Positions 16,804 to 24,968 are shown, counted from the stretch's first letter. The stretch is 64,000 nt of DNA from Pseudomonadota bacterium (GCA_021787435.1 JAJYLY010000001.1:309059-373058), one strand, 5' to 3'. Notes: a model not told the origin generated them from the sequence alone. Translations and numbers: made by a program.

Positions 16804-18667
16804 TGTGCAATTCCTTTCGGGTCAATCTGGCTGATTGATATTTCGCTTGCTCATCGGCAACGACAGCGCTCAAATCTTCATTGCTCACAGTAATACCGAG
16901 CCTGGCAGCAGCACGCGCTGCGCGTGTCCGAAATTCGCTACTGCCGGTAATATCTACCGTGCCAGCATATTTTTGCGCAGCAAGTCGCAGCGCGGCTTCC
17001 AGGCTGTCATCCGTCTTGTCATGCATGACGATGCGTGGTCCGGTGTCAGTAAATTTTTCCTGTCCATCGCGGCCACGGTAAATCACCATATGCCTGCGCT
17101 GATCGATATGCGCATCCAGCAAGGCCAGCGTGCGCTTGCGTAACGGATCCAGTTCTTCACCATTGATGCCATCGATCTGTGTGTGTGTTTCCCGCTGCTC
17201 CCTATACCGGATACCACGCAACGCTGCGCTAGCCGCCTCATCGCCCAGCAGTGCCTGTTTTTCCAACCATATGCGCCACACTTCAGCGCGCGGCGTTCTG
17301 GCAGTCAGAGCCCGGCGTTCCATAGCCTGGCGTTTTTGCATCTCTTCGCGTTGCATCGCCGCTTGGTACGCCCATAAAGACAGAGCGATATCCGGATTCT
17401 GTCCGCGCTTACGCGCATCTGCACGTATCAGGCGACGACCTTGCCTATGTTGCATCAGGAGTTCCCTGCGCTCAATGGCGTGCTGTTCCCGCAATGCTTG
17501 CCGTGCCATGGGCCTTCTGGAACGAAGCGTTTCCTGTTCATCTTTGAAGCGCATCGCCAGGACCTTGCGCGCATCCGCGCGTTGCTGGCGCCGGATGGCG
17601 CGTTCATCAGCATATCGGCCGCCTGCGGTGCGGGTTGTTGCCTGCACGCTTTCAGGATGTTCACCACGCCTGCGCGCATCCATCTGGCGCTGATAGATAT
17701 TGCCGCCTTTGGGCAACTGAACCATCGGCGGCTCGTAGGCGCCGAGCCGTCTTTCTAGCTCTGCCTTGCTGGCCCAGCGCCCAAGCTGGGATGCCTTAGC
17801 TGCCAGCACTCGGCCATCATCCAGTGTCGTGGTGACGATCATCCCAGATCCCTTAGTTTGTATGAGCACACCATGCTGTGCCATGACTGCGTGCACTTCG
17901 CGCCATGTCACCCCCGGTTGCGCAAGCACCCGCCTGAGATCGCGTGCAGGGTTCCTCGCGACCCAAGACTGAAACGAATCATCATCTCCCAAATTCTTCT
18001 CTGCACGGCGGGCGCGTTCTGTGATCGCCGCTCCATTTTCTTTCAGCAACCCGCGCGCACGTCGTTCAGACCGGCTCATACGTACGATCCTCGGTCCATC
18101 ATCAGTATCGAGCGTGATGTAGGGTCCGTTGGCGCGCCCATATCCGAATTCGATTTCCAGTTCACGCATGCACCGGTCAAGAATCACATAATCTTTTTTG
18201 AACGGCGGACTGATGGCTTTGAGTGTTTTCGGATGCACACGATTAATGACCATGTGAATATGATCATTTTCGGTATCACGGTGTATCGCCCACGCAGCCT
18301 GATGTTCGCCGTACCCCAGTGCCTGCATGACATGTTTGCAGGAATGTGCTGCCTGTTCTGGTGTGGGATGCTCACCTTCCTGCCAGTTGATGGCTACGTG
18401 ATATACCGGGTTGCCCTTGAATCGCCCTTTTTTACGGCACATCGTATCGACATGATTGAACACGCAAGCCAGATCATCCGCATAGGCGGCGCGCCCCTCA
18501 TCCGGACCAGAGTACAGCTCATCATCGGCAACGTTGATATGCCCCGCCTCAATCCTGATGTCTTCTGCCAGTCCACTTTCAGGATCAGCTCGCATGATGT
18601 AGCGCATCACAGGAATAAATCCCTTGCTGCCGCTGCTGTGGCTGAGCGTAATCACCTTGGCGATCAC
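16781..18667 (-). CDS. traI: MOBP-type relaxase (TraI/VirD2-like)
   Basis: This 628-aa protein has the catalytic relaxase domain in its first 260 residues: a tyrosine in VMRYIM (Tyr23, probable nicking residue), and the metal-binding motif HIHMVINRVHP near residue 137. The middle is basic and helical. The C-terminal region (about 500-600) resembles the LPD7-type domain found at the end of many MOBP relaxases. The enzyme nicks oriT and stays bound to the 5' end of the transferred strand. ATGA overlap with the upstream accessory gene. The candidate oriT lies just upstream of the pair. Confidence 0.9.
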   Translation of the reverse strand: MIAKVITLSHSSGSKGFIPVMRYIMRADPESGLAEDIRIEAGHINVADDELYSGPDEGRAAYADDLACVFNHVDTMCRKKGRFKGNPVYHVAINWQEGEHPTPEQAAHSCKHVMQALGYGEHQAAWAIHRDTENDHIHMVINRVHPKTLKAISPPFKKDYVILDRCMRELEIEFGYGRANGPYITLDTDDGPRIVRMSRSERRARGLLKENGAAITERARRAEKNLGDDDSFQSWVARNPARDLRRVLAQPGVTWREVHAVMAQHGVLIQTKGSGMIVTTTLDDGRVLAAKASQLGRWASKAELERRLGAYEPPMVQLPKGGNIYQRQMDARRRGEHPESVQATTRTAGGRYADERAIRRQQRADARKVLAMRFKDEQETLRSRRPMARQALREQHAIERRELLMQHRQGRRLIRADARKRGQNPDIALSLWAYQAAMQREEMQKRQAMERRALTARTPRAEVWRIWLEKQALLGDEAASAALRGIRYREQRETHTQIDGINGEELDPLRKRTLALLDAHIDQRRHMVIYRGRDGQEKFTDTGPRIVMHDKTDDSLEAALRLAAQKYAGTVDITGSSEFRTRAARAAARLGITVSNEDLSAVVADEQAKYQSARLTRKELHNERADHR

Positions 18668-18984
18668 ACCTTGCTCCCTTTCTGAATATCACGCGCGATC
18701 CTGCGCAGATCCTCAGCCAGACGCCACCATTTACGACGCTCTTCAGAATCCGCCCATCCTTTATCCTTCGGGTAGTAGTGTTTGAGCATGCGGCCTATCC
18801 GGTCGATGCTCTTTGCCGTCTCGGTATCTGTGCGGGTAATTAGTGGCTTGTTGGCCACACGCTGCCGGATCAATTCCGATAATGTCACCCCGGCATGTTG
18901 TGCCTGGCAGATCAGATCAACGTGCTGCACTTCGGTGATGCGCGCCTTGATCTGGATAGTCTTGCGTTGCGGTGTCGTATCCAT
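18664..18984 (-). CDS. MobC/TraJ-like relaxosome accessory protein
   Basis: This 106-aa basic protein has an N-terminal ribbon-helix-helix-like segment (KTIQIKARITEVQHVDL) and a helix with TLSELIRQRV, as in MobC/TraJ proteins that bind oriT and recruit the relaxase. A charged C-terminal half follows (RRKWWRLAEDLRRIARDIQK). It overlaps the relaxase start by 4 bp and is the first gene leftward of the candidate oriT, with a promoter box 20-47 bp upstream. Confidence 0.8.
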   Translation of the reverse strand: MDTTPQRKTIQIKARITEVQHVDLICQAQHAGVTLSELIRQRVANKPLITRTDTETAKSIDRIGRMLKHYYPKDKGWADSEERRKWWRLAEDLRRIARDIQKGSKV

Positions 18985-19003
18985 GATGGATCACTTTCGT
19001 GTC

Positions 19004-19031
19004 GAGTTACTCCTATTCCGCAAGCTGTACA
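19004..19031 (-). promoter_or_regulatory. Shared tra promoter/operator box, copy D (mobC-traI)
   Basis: Minus strand: TGTACA (19031-19026), spacer GCTTGCGGAATAGGAG, TAACTC (19009-19004), 20 bp before the mobC start at 18984. It is divergent from copy E across the candidate oriT. Confidence 0.6.
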
Positions 19032-19039
19032 CCTGACCA

Positions 19040-19390
19040 TTCGAACGAATTGCGATTCGATGTTGGGCAGCTTTCAAGCTGCTGTCCTGTCGGTTATAGA
19101 TTCCTTTTGCTCCTGTTCCGAAAAAAGCACGGATGCGTTGCGGTCGGATTACGGACGGAGTGAAGGGCACAAATCCGTACAAGGTAAGGTAATGTGTCCC
19201 AAACCGTGCACGCCTGCGGCGGCACTCGGGAACATTACCGCTTGGTCAGGCTCCGCCCGACACCCGATCATCCAGCGCTTGTCCATAAATTATCCTGTCA
19301 TTCGCTGAACTGTTGATGGACATCATCCGCCATGCTCCGCGCTTCCCTTGTCGCATAGGCCAACCTCATTCCAGGTTCAACTGATTTCTT
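19040..19390. other. Candidate origin of transfer (oriT)
   Basis: This 350-bp stretch between the divergent mobC-traI and traK-traB operons has no gene. It holds TATCCTGTC at 19291-19299, which fits the MOBP nick consensus YATCCTG|Y. It also holds an imperfect inverted repeat, GGTAATGTGTCCC (19188-19200) against GGGAACATTACC (19228-19239), with a 27-bp loop. In RP4 oriT likewise lies between traJ-traI and traK-traL-traM. Placement is by inference from these signs. Confidence 0.55.
19188..19239. repeat. Inverted repeat in the oriT region
   Basis: The arms GGTAATGTGTCCC and GGGAACATTACC pair over 12 positions with one extra base, enclosing 27 bp. It lies about 50 bp from the candidate nick site. 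It may be a binding site for the MobC-like or TraK-like protein, or a hairpin recognised during transfer. Confidence 0.5.
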
Positions 19391-19394
19391 CCGG

Positions 19395-19422
19395 TGTACA
19401 CCTGGCGGAATAGGGATATGCG
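19395..19422 (+). promoter_or_regulatory. Shared tra promoter/operator box, copy E (traK-traB)
   Basis: Plus strand: TGTACA (19395-19400), spacer CCTGGCGGAATAGGGA, TATGCG (19417-19422), then CACAAGGAGATATCC before the ATG at 19447. It has the same orientation relative to its gene as the four minus-strand copies. Confidence 0.6.
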
Positions 19423-19446
19423 CAACAAAATCACAAGGAGATATCC

Positions 19447-19989
19447 ATGGACAAATCCGATACCCAACCAGACAGACTTGAGCTCGATCAATCGACCGCC
19501 GCCGAACTGATGGCCCATGCGTCAGTGAAACTGCTGCACATGCTGAAAGCAAAACGCGCAGCGAAAAATGCGGCATCCACGCGGGAATTTGCAGTAAGAA
19601 GTGTGCGTGGATTCGAACCCATCATCCAGCAACTTTTCGAGACTGGTGCAAGCACGCAGGAAATTCTGGCGCAACTGATCGAGGCGTTACCGTCAATCCC
19701 GATAGATGATCTGCGCTATGCACTGAATGCGCTGCGCGATCATCGTAAACGACTGCGCATTCCAGCCAAAGAACCTGCCGAGAAGAAAACACCCAGACCG
19801 GCCAAGCCGGAATCGAGCACAAGTATTTCCACGACAACTGGCATGACCAGCACGGCAACTGAACTACCCAGTTGGGCGGATGGTTCCGACCAGTTGCCCA
19901 GCGAATCTCATGAGGATTACCGATTGCGCAAGGAAATCGAAGGCCCGCCTGAAGCCAAGCGCAAATTCATTGGCGAACACAACGCCTGA
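19447..19989 (+). CDS. TraK-like oriT-region protein
   Basis: A 180-aa protein encoded directly right of the candidate oriT. Residues 15-110 form a charged helical region (LLHMLKAKRAAKNAA, then a segment with QLIEALPSIPIDDLRYALNAL). The C-terminal 70 residues are polar, Pro/Ser/Thr-rich and probably disordered. Position before traL and traM corresponds to traK of IncP plasmids, which binds oriT and aids relaxosome assembly. Sequence similarity to TraK cannot be confirmed by eye, so the call is positional. Confidence 0.6.
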   Translation: MDKSDTQPDRLELDQSTAAELMAHASVKLLHMLKAKRAAKNAASTREFAVRSVRGFEPIIQQLFETGASTQEILAQLIEALPSIPIDDLRYALNALRDHRKRLRIPAKEPAEKKTPRPAKPESSTSISTTTGMTSTATELPSWADGSDQLPSESHEDYRLRKEIEGPPEAKRKFIGEHNA

Positions 19990-20017
19990 TTGTTATTTTT
20001 TTCCAAACGAGGACACC

Positions 20018-20773
20018 ATGCTCAAAACTTTCATCATCGATGGCGACAAGGGAGGCGTAGGCAAAAGCCTGGCCGCACGTGCGCTGGTTCACTATTACAT
20101 CACCCTGCCGGATCAGGAACGCCCAAGGATCATTGTGTACGATGCCGATCTGTCCAACCCCGACGTGTGTGGCGAAGGTGGTCTGAAAGCCGGCGCCGGC
20201 ATCATGACCACTGCACTGATCGATCTGTCCACCGAAAACGGCTGGATCGACCTCGGCACGCGCGTGGCGACAATCGCTGCTGCCGCAGAAAAAGCAGATT
20301 ACCGCATCATCGTTAACATGCCGGCCCAGATCGGCACGCGGGCGTTCGACGGATCCATCCATATCGTTTCGGAAGTGCTGCGTGAAGCCAATGCCGTACC
20401 AGTCTGGATGCTGAGTCGCACGCAGGAAAGTCTGCGCGCGTTAACTTACCGGCTGCGCCACATGCCTGGGCGTTATGAGGCAGGCATGCTGATCAAGAAT
20501 CTCTTTTTTGGCCATCCGGACAAATTCTCATTATGGGCCTCTGACGAATTGCGCGTCCGCTTGATAGACGAGGGAGGCTGGATCGAGGACGAGCTGCCGG
20601 AACTCAACGACCAGCTCAGTGTAATGATCGGCCGCCGGCCATTCCACGAGGTTTTGCAATCCGGCATCGATGGCAAAGCGCTTCCGTTCGGCTACCGGCT
20701 GGCACTGGAATCCTGGCTGAAACGCGCAAGCAATGCCCTGTCTACAGTCGAAACCATTGCCATAGAGGCATGA
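20018..20773 (+). CDS. traL: TraL-like ParA/MinD-type ATPase
   Basis: A 251-aa protein starting at the ATG at 20018 (AACGAGGACACC upstream); a longer in-frame opening is rejected because it overlaps the previous gene deeply. The N-terminus carries a deviant Walker A motif DGDKGGVGKSLAA (Lys16), followed by VYDADLSNPDV, as in ParA/MinD ATPases and IncP TraL. TraL is required or helpful for transfer in some systems with unclear mechanism. It sits between traK- and traM-like genes and overlaps the latter by 4 bp. Confidence 0.75.
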   Translation: MLKTFIIDGDKGGVGKSLAARALVHYYITLPDQERPRIIVYDADLSNPDVCGEGGLKAGAGIMTTALIDLSTENGWIDLGTRVATIAAAAEKADYRIIVNMPAQIGTRAFDGSIHIVSEVLREANAVPVWMLSRTQESLRALTYRLRHMPGRYEAGMLIKNLFFGHPDKFSLWASDELRVRLIDEGGWIEDELPELNDQLSVMIGRRPFHEVLQSGIDGKALPFGYRLALESWLKRASNALSTVETIAIEA

Positions 20774-21384
20774 TGGCCTACGACAACGTTGAGCAAATTT
20801 TTATTGACGTGCTGGGTGGCCGATCGCCATCGCCGAAAGAACAGGTCGAGATTGACAATCTGCTGGCCATTGTAAAACGCGCAGGATTCATCGTTAATGA
20901 TCCATCCAACGCTGCCCACATCACCATGCTCGCATGGAGCTGGGCGCGCGAAACCGGCCGAAGCGACGTGCTAACTACATTGCACAACAGCCGAAAAGAT
21001 AACAACGACAGCCTCAGCGCCCTGCGTCAGGATATGGTGCAATGGCAGTCCATCGTGGTGCGTGAATTGAGCAACCGTCCTCAGCCTACTGCTTATATCG
21101 ATATGGATGCCATGGTCACGGCAATCCGACAGTCACTGCCACAATCGATCACCACCGTAAAAATCGATATGACCGTGCTCAAAGAAGCGATCAAGGAATC
21201 CGTCAGCCTATTATGGCTGATGCTTGCCGGGATCGGTCTGGCTGTCTCGTTCTGGGGCGGCATAGCATGGAAACAACATCAATTAAAACCCGTGATCGGA
21301 CAGTGGCAGATACAGAATCAACAGCTGCAATCGCAAAACCAACGGCTCATCAATAAGCTGTCCGCCATTCAACATGCACGTTAA
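20770..21384 (+). CDS. traM: TraM-like membrane protein
   Basis: This 204-aa protein has a soluble N-terminal part (about 1-145), one membrane segment at about residues 146-165 (WLMLAGIGLAVSFWGGIAW) and a short Gln-rich coiled-coil tail. It is encoded after the TraL-like ATPase with an ATGA overlap and before traB with an 11-bp overlap. IncP TraM has a similar place and is described as a transfer-enhancing protein. The assignment relies mostly on gene order. Confidence 0.6.
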   Translation: MMAYDNVEQIFIDVLGGRSPSPKEQVEIDNLLAIVKRAGFIVNDPSNAAHITMLAWSWARETGRSDVLTTLHNSRKDNNDSLSALRQDMVQWQSIVVRELSNRPQPTAYIDMDAMVTAIRQSLPQSITTVKIDMTVLKEAIKESVSLLWLMLAGIGLAVSFWGGIAWKQHQLKPVIGQWQIQNQQLQSQNQRLINKLSAIQHAR

Positions 21385-22609
21385 GCCATGGATTCTGCTT
21401 GGGCTGCTCTTTGCTGGCGGCGCTGCATGGAACGTATGGCCTGCTGGCGCTGCCGTGTTGTCGCTGCTGATGCCTGCCTGCGTCATACAAGGCAAACAAA
21501 GAAACGTACGTTGGTTATTCGCATTTGCCTGGTTCCTTGCCGGGTCGGCCTCTATCGTACCGGCAACAGTTGGATTCTTTGGCTCACAAACGCTGGCGCT
21601 CGGTGTTGTAGCCTGGGTGACATCGTCTGCATTGCTTGCATTGCCGTGGATCATCGCCAACTCGCCAACGGGTGTCGTCAGTGCGGTATTACTGGATACC
21701 ATTCCTCCCGTCGGTCTGATCGGCTGGTTATCTCCTCTGTCATCGGCCGGCTGGCTGTTTCCTGGCCAAGGGCTGGCTGGCATAGCCGGCTGTCTGCTGT
21801 TTATCGCATGGATTGCGACCATGGCCAAACGACCTGCAGGATTTTGTCATGATCGTATCTTTATCACGGGCGGCGTTCTGACTTTATGGTGCGTGGTCAG
21901 CAACCTGGCATATATTCCGCCTGTCATCCCATCAGATTGGGTCGGCATACAAACATCCATTCCGCCCAGCAAAGGGAATGTTTTACAGGCGATGGCCAAC
22001 AACCGCCACCTGATTACAGCAGCCCAATCACAAGGCAATCATGCAAGGTTCCTGTTGTTTCCAGAAGCGATACTGGATGACTGGTGGTCGGGCACCAGAA
22101 CACAGATAGCCATTGCTGCACCGCGCAAACAAACCTGGCTGCTGGGTGCCGAAACGCAAGCAGCTGACGCACGCTGGGATGCGCTGGTGATGGTGCAAGC
22201 GAATCACTCCATTGACCCACCTGTTTTCCGCGCAGCTTTACCCATGCCAGTCAGCATGTGGCGACCTGGATTTGATGATGGATTCCAGGCGGTATGGCAC
22301 GAACACATCAAAACAATAGGTGGTCACAGGGTCTGGGCGAACATCTGTTTCGACCAGTCCCTGCCATGGGTATGGATCGACGGCATGATCCAGCATCCCA
22401 ATCTGGTGTTGCTGCCCAGCAATGCCTGGTGGGCGCAATCCTGGAATCCCGCACCTGGCATTCAGAAAGCACAGGCTGATGCCTGGATCAGGTTAATGAG
22501 CGTGCCCGCGATTTGGGCGAATAACAAAATAACAGACAGGCAGGCAGGCCAAACCCAGCAAATTCGTGTCAAGCTATCAACTGGATTCTATAACCCGTGC
22601 CACGTCTGA
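21374..22609 (+). CDS. traB: TraB-like conjugal transfer protein (nitrilase/Lnt-like), C-terminus likely shortened
   Basis: This 411-aa protein has five or six N-terminal membrane segments (about 5-175) and a carbon-nitrogen hydrolase-like domain (about 195-400). Visible catalytic-type residues are Glu in LFPEAILDD (about 229) and Cys in WANICFDQ (about 324). This resembles TraB of Ti-type plasmids, related to apolipoprotein N-acyltransferase. The last 25 or so residues after IWANNKI lose the family character, and the stop lies inside the convergent zinc-ribbon gene. The 3' end has probably been replaced by a deletion or frameshift. Confidence 0.75.
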   Translation: MHVKPWILLGLLFAGGAAWNVWPAGAAVLSLLMPACVIQGKQRNVRWLFAFAWFLAGSASIVPATVGFFGSQTLALGVVAWVTSSALLALPWIIANSPTGVVSAVLLDTIPPVGLIGWLSPLSSAGWLFPGQGLAGIAGCLLFIAWIATMAKRPAGFCHDRIFITGGVLTLWCVVSNLAYIPPVIPSDWVGIQTSIPPSKGNVLQAMANNRHLITAAQSQGNHARFLLFPEAILDDWWSGTRTQIAIAAPRKQTWLLGAETQAADARWDALVMVQANHSIDPPVFRAALPMPVSMWRPGFDDGFQAVWHEHIKTIGGHRVWANICFDQSLPWVWIDGMIQHPNLVLLPSNAWWAQSWNPAPGIQKAQADAWIRLMSVPAIWANNKITDRQAGQTQQIRVKLSTGFYNPCHV

Positions 22610-22804
22610 ATGACATTCGGAGCATTTGCCAACCAGCAATAAGTCACCGTTTTTAACCACCCCGGTAAAATTCGTGATCGTGACTTCATGACAGCATTTT
22701 CCACACCAGACGTTTGAAAGCAATAATTTCTTGATGTCGACAGGAATGGCAGACCACAAGTGCGCTGCGGGCCTGGTAAATTTAGGAATCGATTCGACAG
22801 TCAT
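22577..22804 (-). CDS. Small zinc-ribbon protein downstream of ihfB
   Basis: A 75-aa protein starting at the ATG at 22804, which lies 2 bp past the ihfB stop codon, so translation is likely coupled. The C-terminal half carries CGKCCH (about residue 34) and CSECH (about 62), consistent with a four-Cys zinc ribbon. No function is recognised. Its 3' end overlaps the end of traB by 33 bp in the opposite direction. Confidence 0.55.
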   Translation of the reverse strand: MTVESIPKFTRPAAHLWSAIPVDIKKLLLSNVWCGKCCHEVTITNFTGVVKNGDLLLVGKCSECHSDVARVIESS

Positions 22805-22805
22805 T

Positions 22806-23087
22806 TTATTTTTGATTAACGCGTTCGCGCAATTCTTTTCCGACCCGGAAGTGCGGGACATATTTGGCGGGTACATACACCTGGCTGCCCGTTCTTGGAT
22901 TACGTCCATTACGTGGCGGTTTGTAATTTAATCCAAAACTGCCAAAACCGCGTATCTCAACACGTCCACCCTTAGCCAAGTTATTTGATAGCGCCTCAAC
23001 AATCAACTTGACTGACAGTTCGGCATCACTTATTTTAAGTTGCGGATGTAATTCGGCAAGTCGATCAATCAATTCGGAGCGGGTCAT
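22806..23087 (-). CDS. ihfB: Integration host factor beta-like / HU-family DNA-bending protein
   Basis: This 93-aa protein begins MTRSELIDRLAE and contains the HU/IHF signature GFGSFGLNYKPPRNGRNPRTG with the proline-tipped beta arms, and ends GKELRERVNQK, typical of IHF-beta. Host IHF bends DNA at oriT, phage att sites and promoters. A copy on a mobile element may assist relaxosome formation or promoter control. It is the last gene of the transfer module and reads toward traB. Upstream is ATATCGGTACACA, which shares ATATCGGTA with the trbF promoter region. Confidence 0.9.
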   Translation of the reverse strand: MTRSELIDRLAELHPQLKISDAELSVKLIVEALSNNLAKGGRVEIRGFGSFGLNYKPPRNGRNPRTGSQVYVPAKYVPHFRVGKELRERVNQK

Positions 23088-23257
23088 TTTTGCTGTAAGT
23101 TATTGTGTACCGATATTTTACATCAGCCATGCATTTTGCTGAAAAAACTGCTAAGCATTAAATTCGGTGACGGAAACTTACCCATGGTGAAAGGCAGTTC
23201 ACGAAATGCAGCTATTTGCCAAATACCTTGCAACAGTCTGGAATTCGGCCATGGATA

Positions 23258-23600
23258 GGGGTAGGGAACGGCGATCACCGTCCCCTTCCTCCGAACCCGG
23301 TGTGTGGTTTTCCCGCGACGGGCTCTCCAGTCAGTTGTTTCCTCATCGGGATTGGCGCGCCAATTGATGGGCTTCGTACATCGTGAACAGCCCAAGATCA
23401 GCGAAGAAGGTATTCGGCCATTGTTTGTGATCGCGTAGGCATCGACCTTGACCCGGTCGGTGCTTCTGCCTTCACAGTATTGCCCGCAATCGACGACGAA
23501 CAAAGCCGTCGATTGACGAGAAAGTGAACCAATGGGCATGTTTGAAGTAACCGTACCAGCCTTTCAGAGTCGGGTTGAGAACTGCAATTACGTAATCAAT
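23258..23600 (-). pseudogene. 3' remnant of a group II intron with maturase C-terminus
   Basis: Minus-strand reading from 23591 encodes the C-terminal part of a group II intron maturase (NPTLKGWYGYFKHAH, then RRRLRAIL and WPNTFFADLGLFTMYEAH) and ends at TGA 23345-23343. One in-frame TGA interrupts it after RRRLRAIL, most simply a CGA-to-TGA change. Downstream a domain V-like hairpin (GAGCCCG 23325-23319 pairing with CGGGTTC 23299-23293) and a domain VI-like stem follow, to about 23258. The 5' part is missing. It is a different lineage from the intact intron at 32331-34165. Confidence 0.7.
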
Positions 23601-23609
23601 AGAGCTTCC

Positions 23610-23909
23610 CTCGTTACGCTTCGTCTTGTGGGCCTTGTTCCGAGACAGAGTGGCACGGGAGGCAAGGTCAAGTTGTTGGGTATCAGCAAGATTGGTGATA
23701 CGTATTTACGCACCTTGCTGATCCATGGTGCAAGAGCAGTGATGTTCGGAGCCAAAGATAAGGGCGCATGGGGCGAATCGCTGCTCCAGAGGCGGCCGAA
23801 AAATGTGGCGATCGTTGCGATGGCCAACAAGATGGCGCGGACGGCATGGGCGATTTTGGCTCATGGTCGGGAGTACCAAAAGGGTTATGTGAGCCAAGTG
23901 CCCGCATGA
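23610..23909 (+). pseudogene. IS1111/IS110-family transposase, C-terminal fragment
   Basis: The open frame encodes GLVPRQSGTGGKVKLLGISK, then GDTYLRTLLIHGARAV and KMARTAWAILAHG, the transposase_20 (IS116/IS110/IS902) domain that closes DEDD-type transposases. About 95 residues remain of a normal 330-400. The N-terminal catalytic DEDD domain is absent, so the protein is not functional. The residues before LVGLVPRQ belong to the fused neighbouring DNA. Confidence 0.8.
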
Positions 23910-24190
23910 TGAAGAGTAACCACTGAAAAGGCGTGGAATGCTGATAGGTTGCGCAGGTAGATAAACTCGTGTGATGGCAAAACAGATCGGACCGCAAGAA
24001 CGCAAACCTGATTTTAGTCTTGTGCTTCGAGCACGTTTGGAAGATAAGGTCGTTCTTGGCGAATTCCATCAGGGCTCGCAGACAGAAAATCCGTCTGCAA
24101 TAAAGCCGGATATAAGACTGCAGCCGATTTACGTTTAACCACGAAAAATCTCTTGCCAAACCGGGAGGCGTCCATATAAGAGGCTATAAG
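23610..24190 (+). mobile_element. IS1111/IS110-family element, 3' half only
   Basis: The stretch holds the C-terminal part of the transposase and about 280 bp of downstream sequence of the kind found at the 3' end of IS1111-type elements. The 5' half is missing, cut at about 23600 where the group II intron remnant begins. The right limit near 24190 is set by the start of the cus leader region. Confidence 0.6.
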
Positions 24191-24220
24191 TTGATTGGGT
24201 AATGAAAATTGTGTTAGAAT
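24191..24220 (+). promoter_or_regulatory. Possible promoter of the cus operon
   Basis: TTGATT (24191-24196), 18-bp spacer, TAGAAT (24215-24220), 7 bp before the first ATG at 24228. It lies at the junction with the IS1111 remnant, so the insertion may have supplied or altered it. The match is moderate. Confidence 0.35.
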
Positions 24221-24227
24221 TTCTTTT

Positions 24228-24632
24228 ATGAGTAATTCATCAACATGCTGTCGGTTGTCCGCGTCCTCGAAACAGAAGATGTCGTGGTGGGTTTTATTTG
24301 CACTGCTGTTCATCCAGATCAAGGTGGCTGTAGGCGGCTGCCTGATTTCGGATGCATTGCCGCCTCCTCAGCCAGCAATGCAAATGCAGACCACTGGTGA
24401 CCCTTGTACAGAACACAGTGCGCCAGGCCAGCAGTTATGCATGAAGCATTGCGCGCAGAATTCGGATGCACTGAAACTCCCCTTTGATCTACCGATTTAC
24501 GCACCAGCCATTCTTCCCTCCAGTTTGCCGCTATTCACAGTGGCGGATGTTGTCAGCCTGGAAATACCCGAGCAGCCCACCGCTACCGCTGGACCACCTC
24601 CCTATCTGCGCTTTCTCCGGCTGCTGAACTAG
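24228..24632 (+). CDS. Small membrane-anchored Cys/Met protein heading the cus operon
   Basis: A 134-aa protein with one hydrophobic segment (about residues 17-35), then a Pro/Met/Cys/His-rich middle (MQMQTTGDPCTEHSA, CMKHCAQ) and a C-terminus ending in PPPYLRFLRLLN. No family is recognised with certainty. Proteins of this size and layout precede all three TolC-type genes in this window (also 39199 and 57257). The metal-binding residues suggest a periplasmic metal-linked role. The start is the ATG at 24228; no strong ribosome site precedes it. Confidence 0.6.
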   Translation: MSNSSTCCRLSASSKQKMSWWVLFALLFIQIKVAVGGCLISDALPPPQPAMQMQTTGDPCTEHSAPGQQLCMKHCAQNSDALKLPFDLPIYAPAILPSSLPLFTVADVVSLEIPEQPTATAGPPPYLRFLRLLN

Positions 24633-24719
24633 CCGTTCCCCCGTAAGACCCAATTTGTTTGCGCCTGCTGCAATGCAGTGGTGCGCGCTTGAATTCGAGT
24701 TTTTATTCTGGAGAACATC

Positions 24720-24968
24720 ATGAAACGCATTATTTTTGTGGCTGCCACTGCAGCCCTTGCCTACACATCTGTCGCTCAGGCAAGCGACAACACTTACTTC
24801 TGGCTGCATCCCAAGCTTGGCATGGTTCAGGTAGACAAAACTACCAATTCCATGGTGACCTCTGCGCCGCCGCAGGCGAAGGAGGCCAGGACAACTTTGT
24901 GGATTGACCCCAAGGGCAACGTAAGGCGCATACGTATACCCGAACCCGCATCTGAGTCCAAGCAGTAA
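24720..24968 (+). CDS. Small exported protein of the cus operon
   Basis: An 82-aa protein with a signal peptide (MKRIIFVAATAALAYTSVAQA, cleavage near 21), preceded by TCTGGAGAACATC. The mature 60 residues are hydrophilic with WLHPKLGMVQVDKT and LWIDPKGNVRRIRIP. No Cys and few Met, so it does not look like a metal chaperone itself. Family unknown; its operon position suggests a periplasmic accessory role in copper export. Confidence 0.6.
   Translation: MKRIIFVAATAALAYTSVAQASDNTYFWLHPKLGMVQVDKTTNSMVTSAPPQAKEARTTLWIDPKGNVRRIRIPEPASESKQ

Noticed and set aside
23123..23539. 138-aa minus-strand gene
   Set aside because: The frame runs across the decayed group II intron in a frame different from the recognisable maturase reading.
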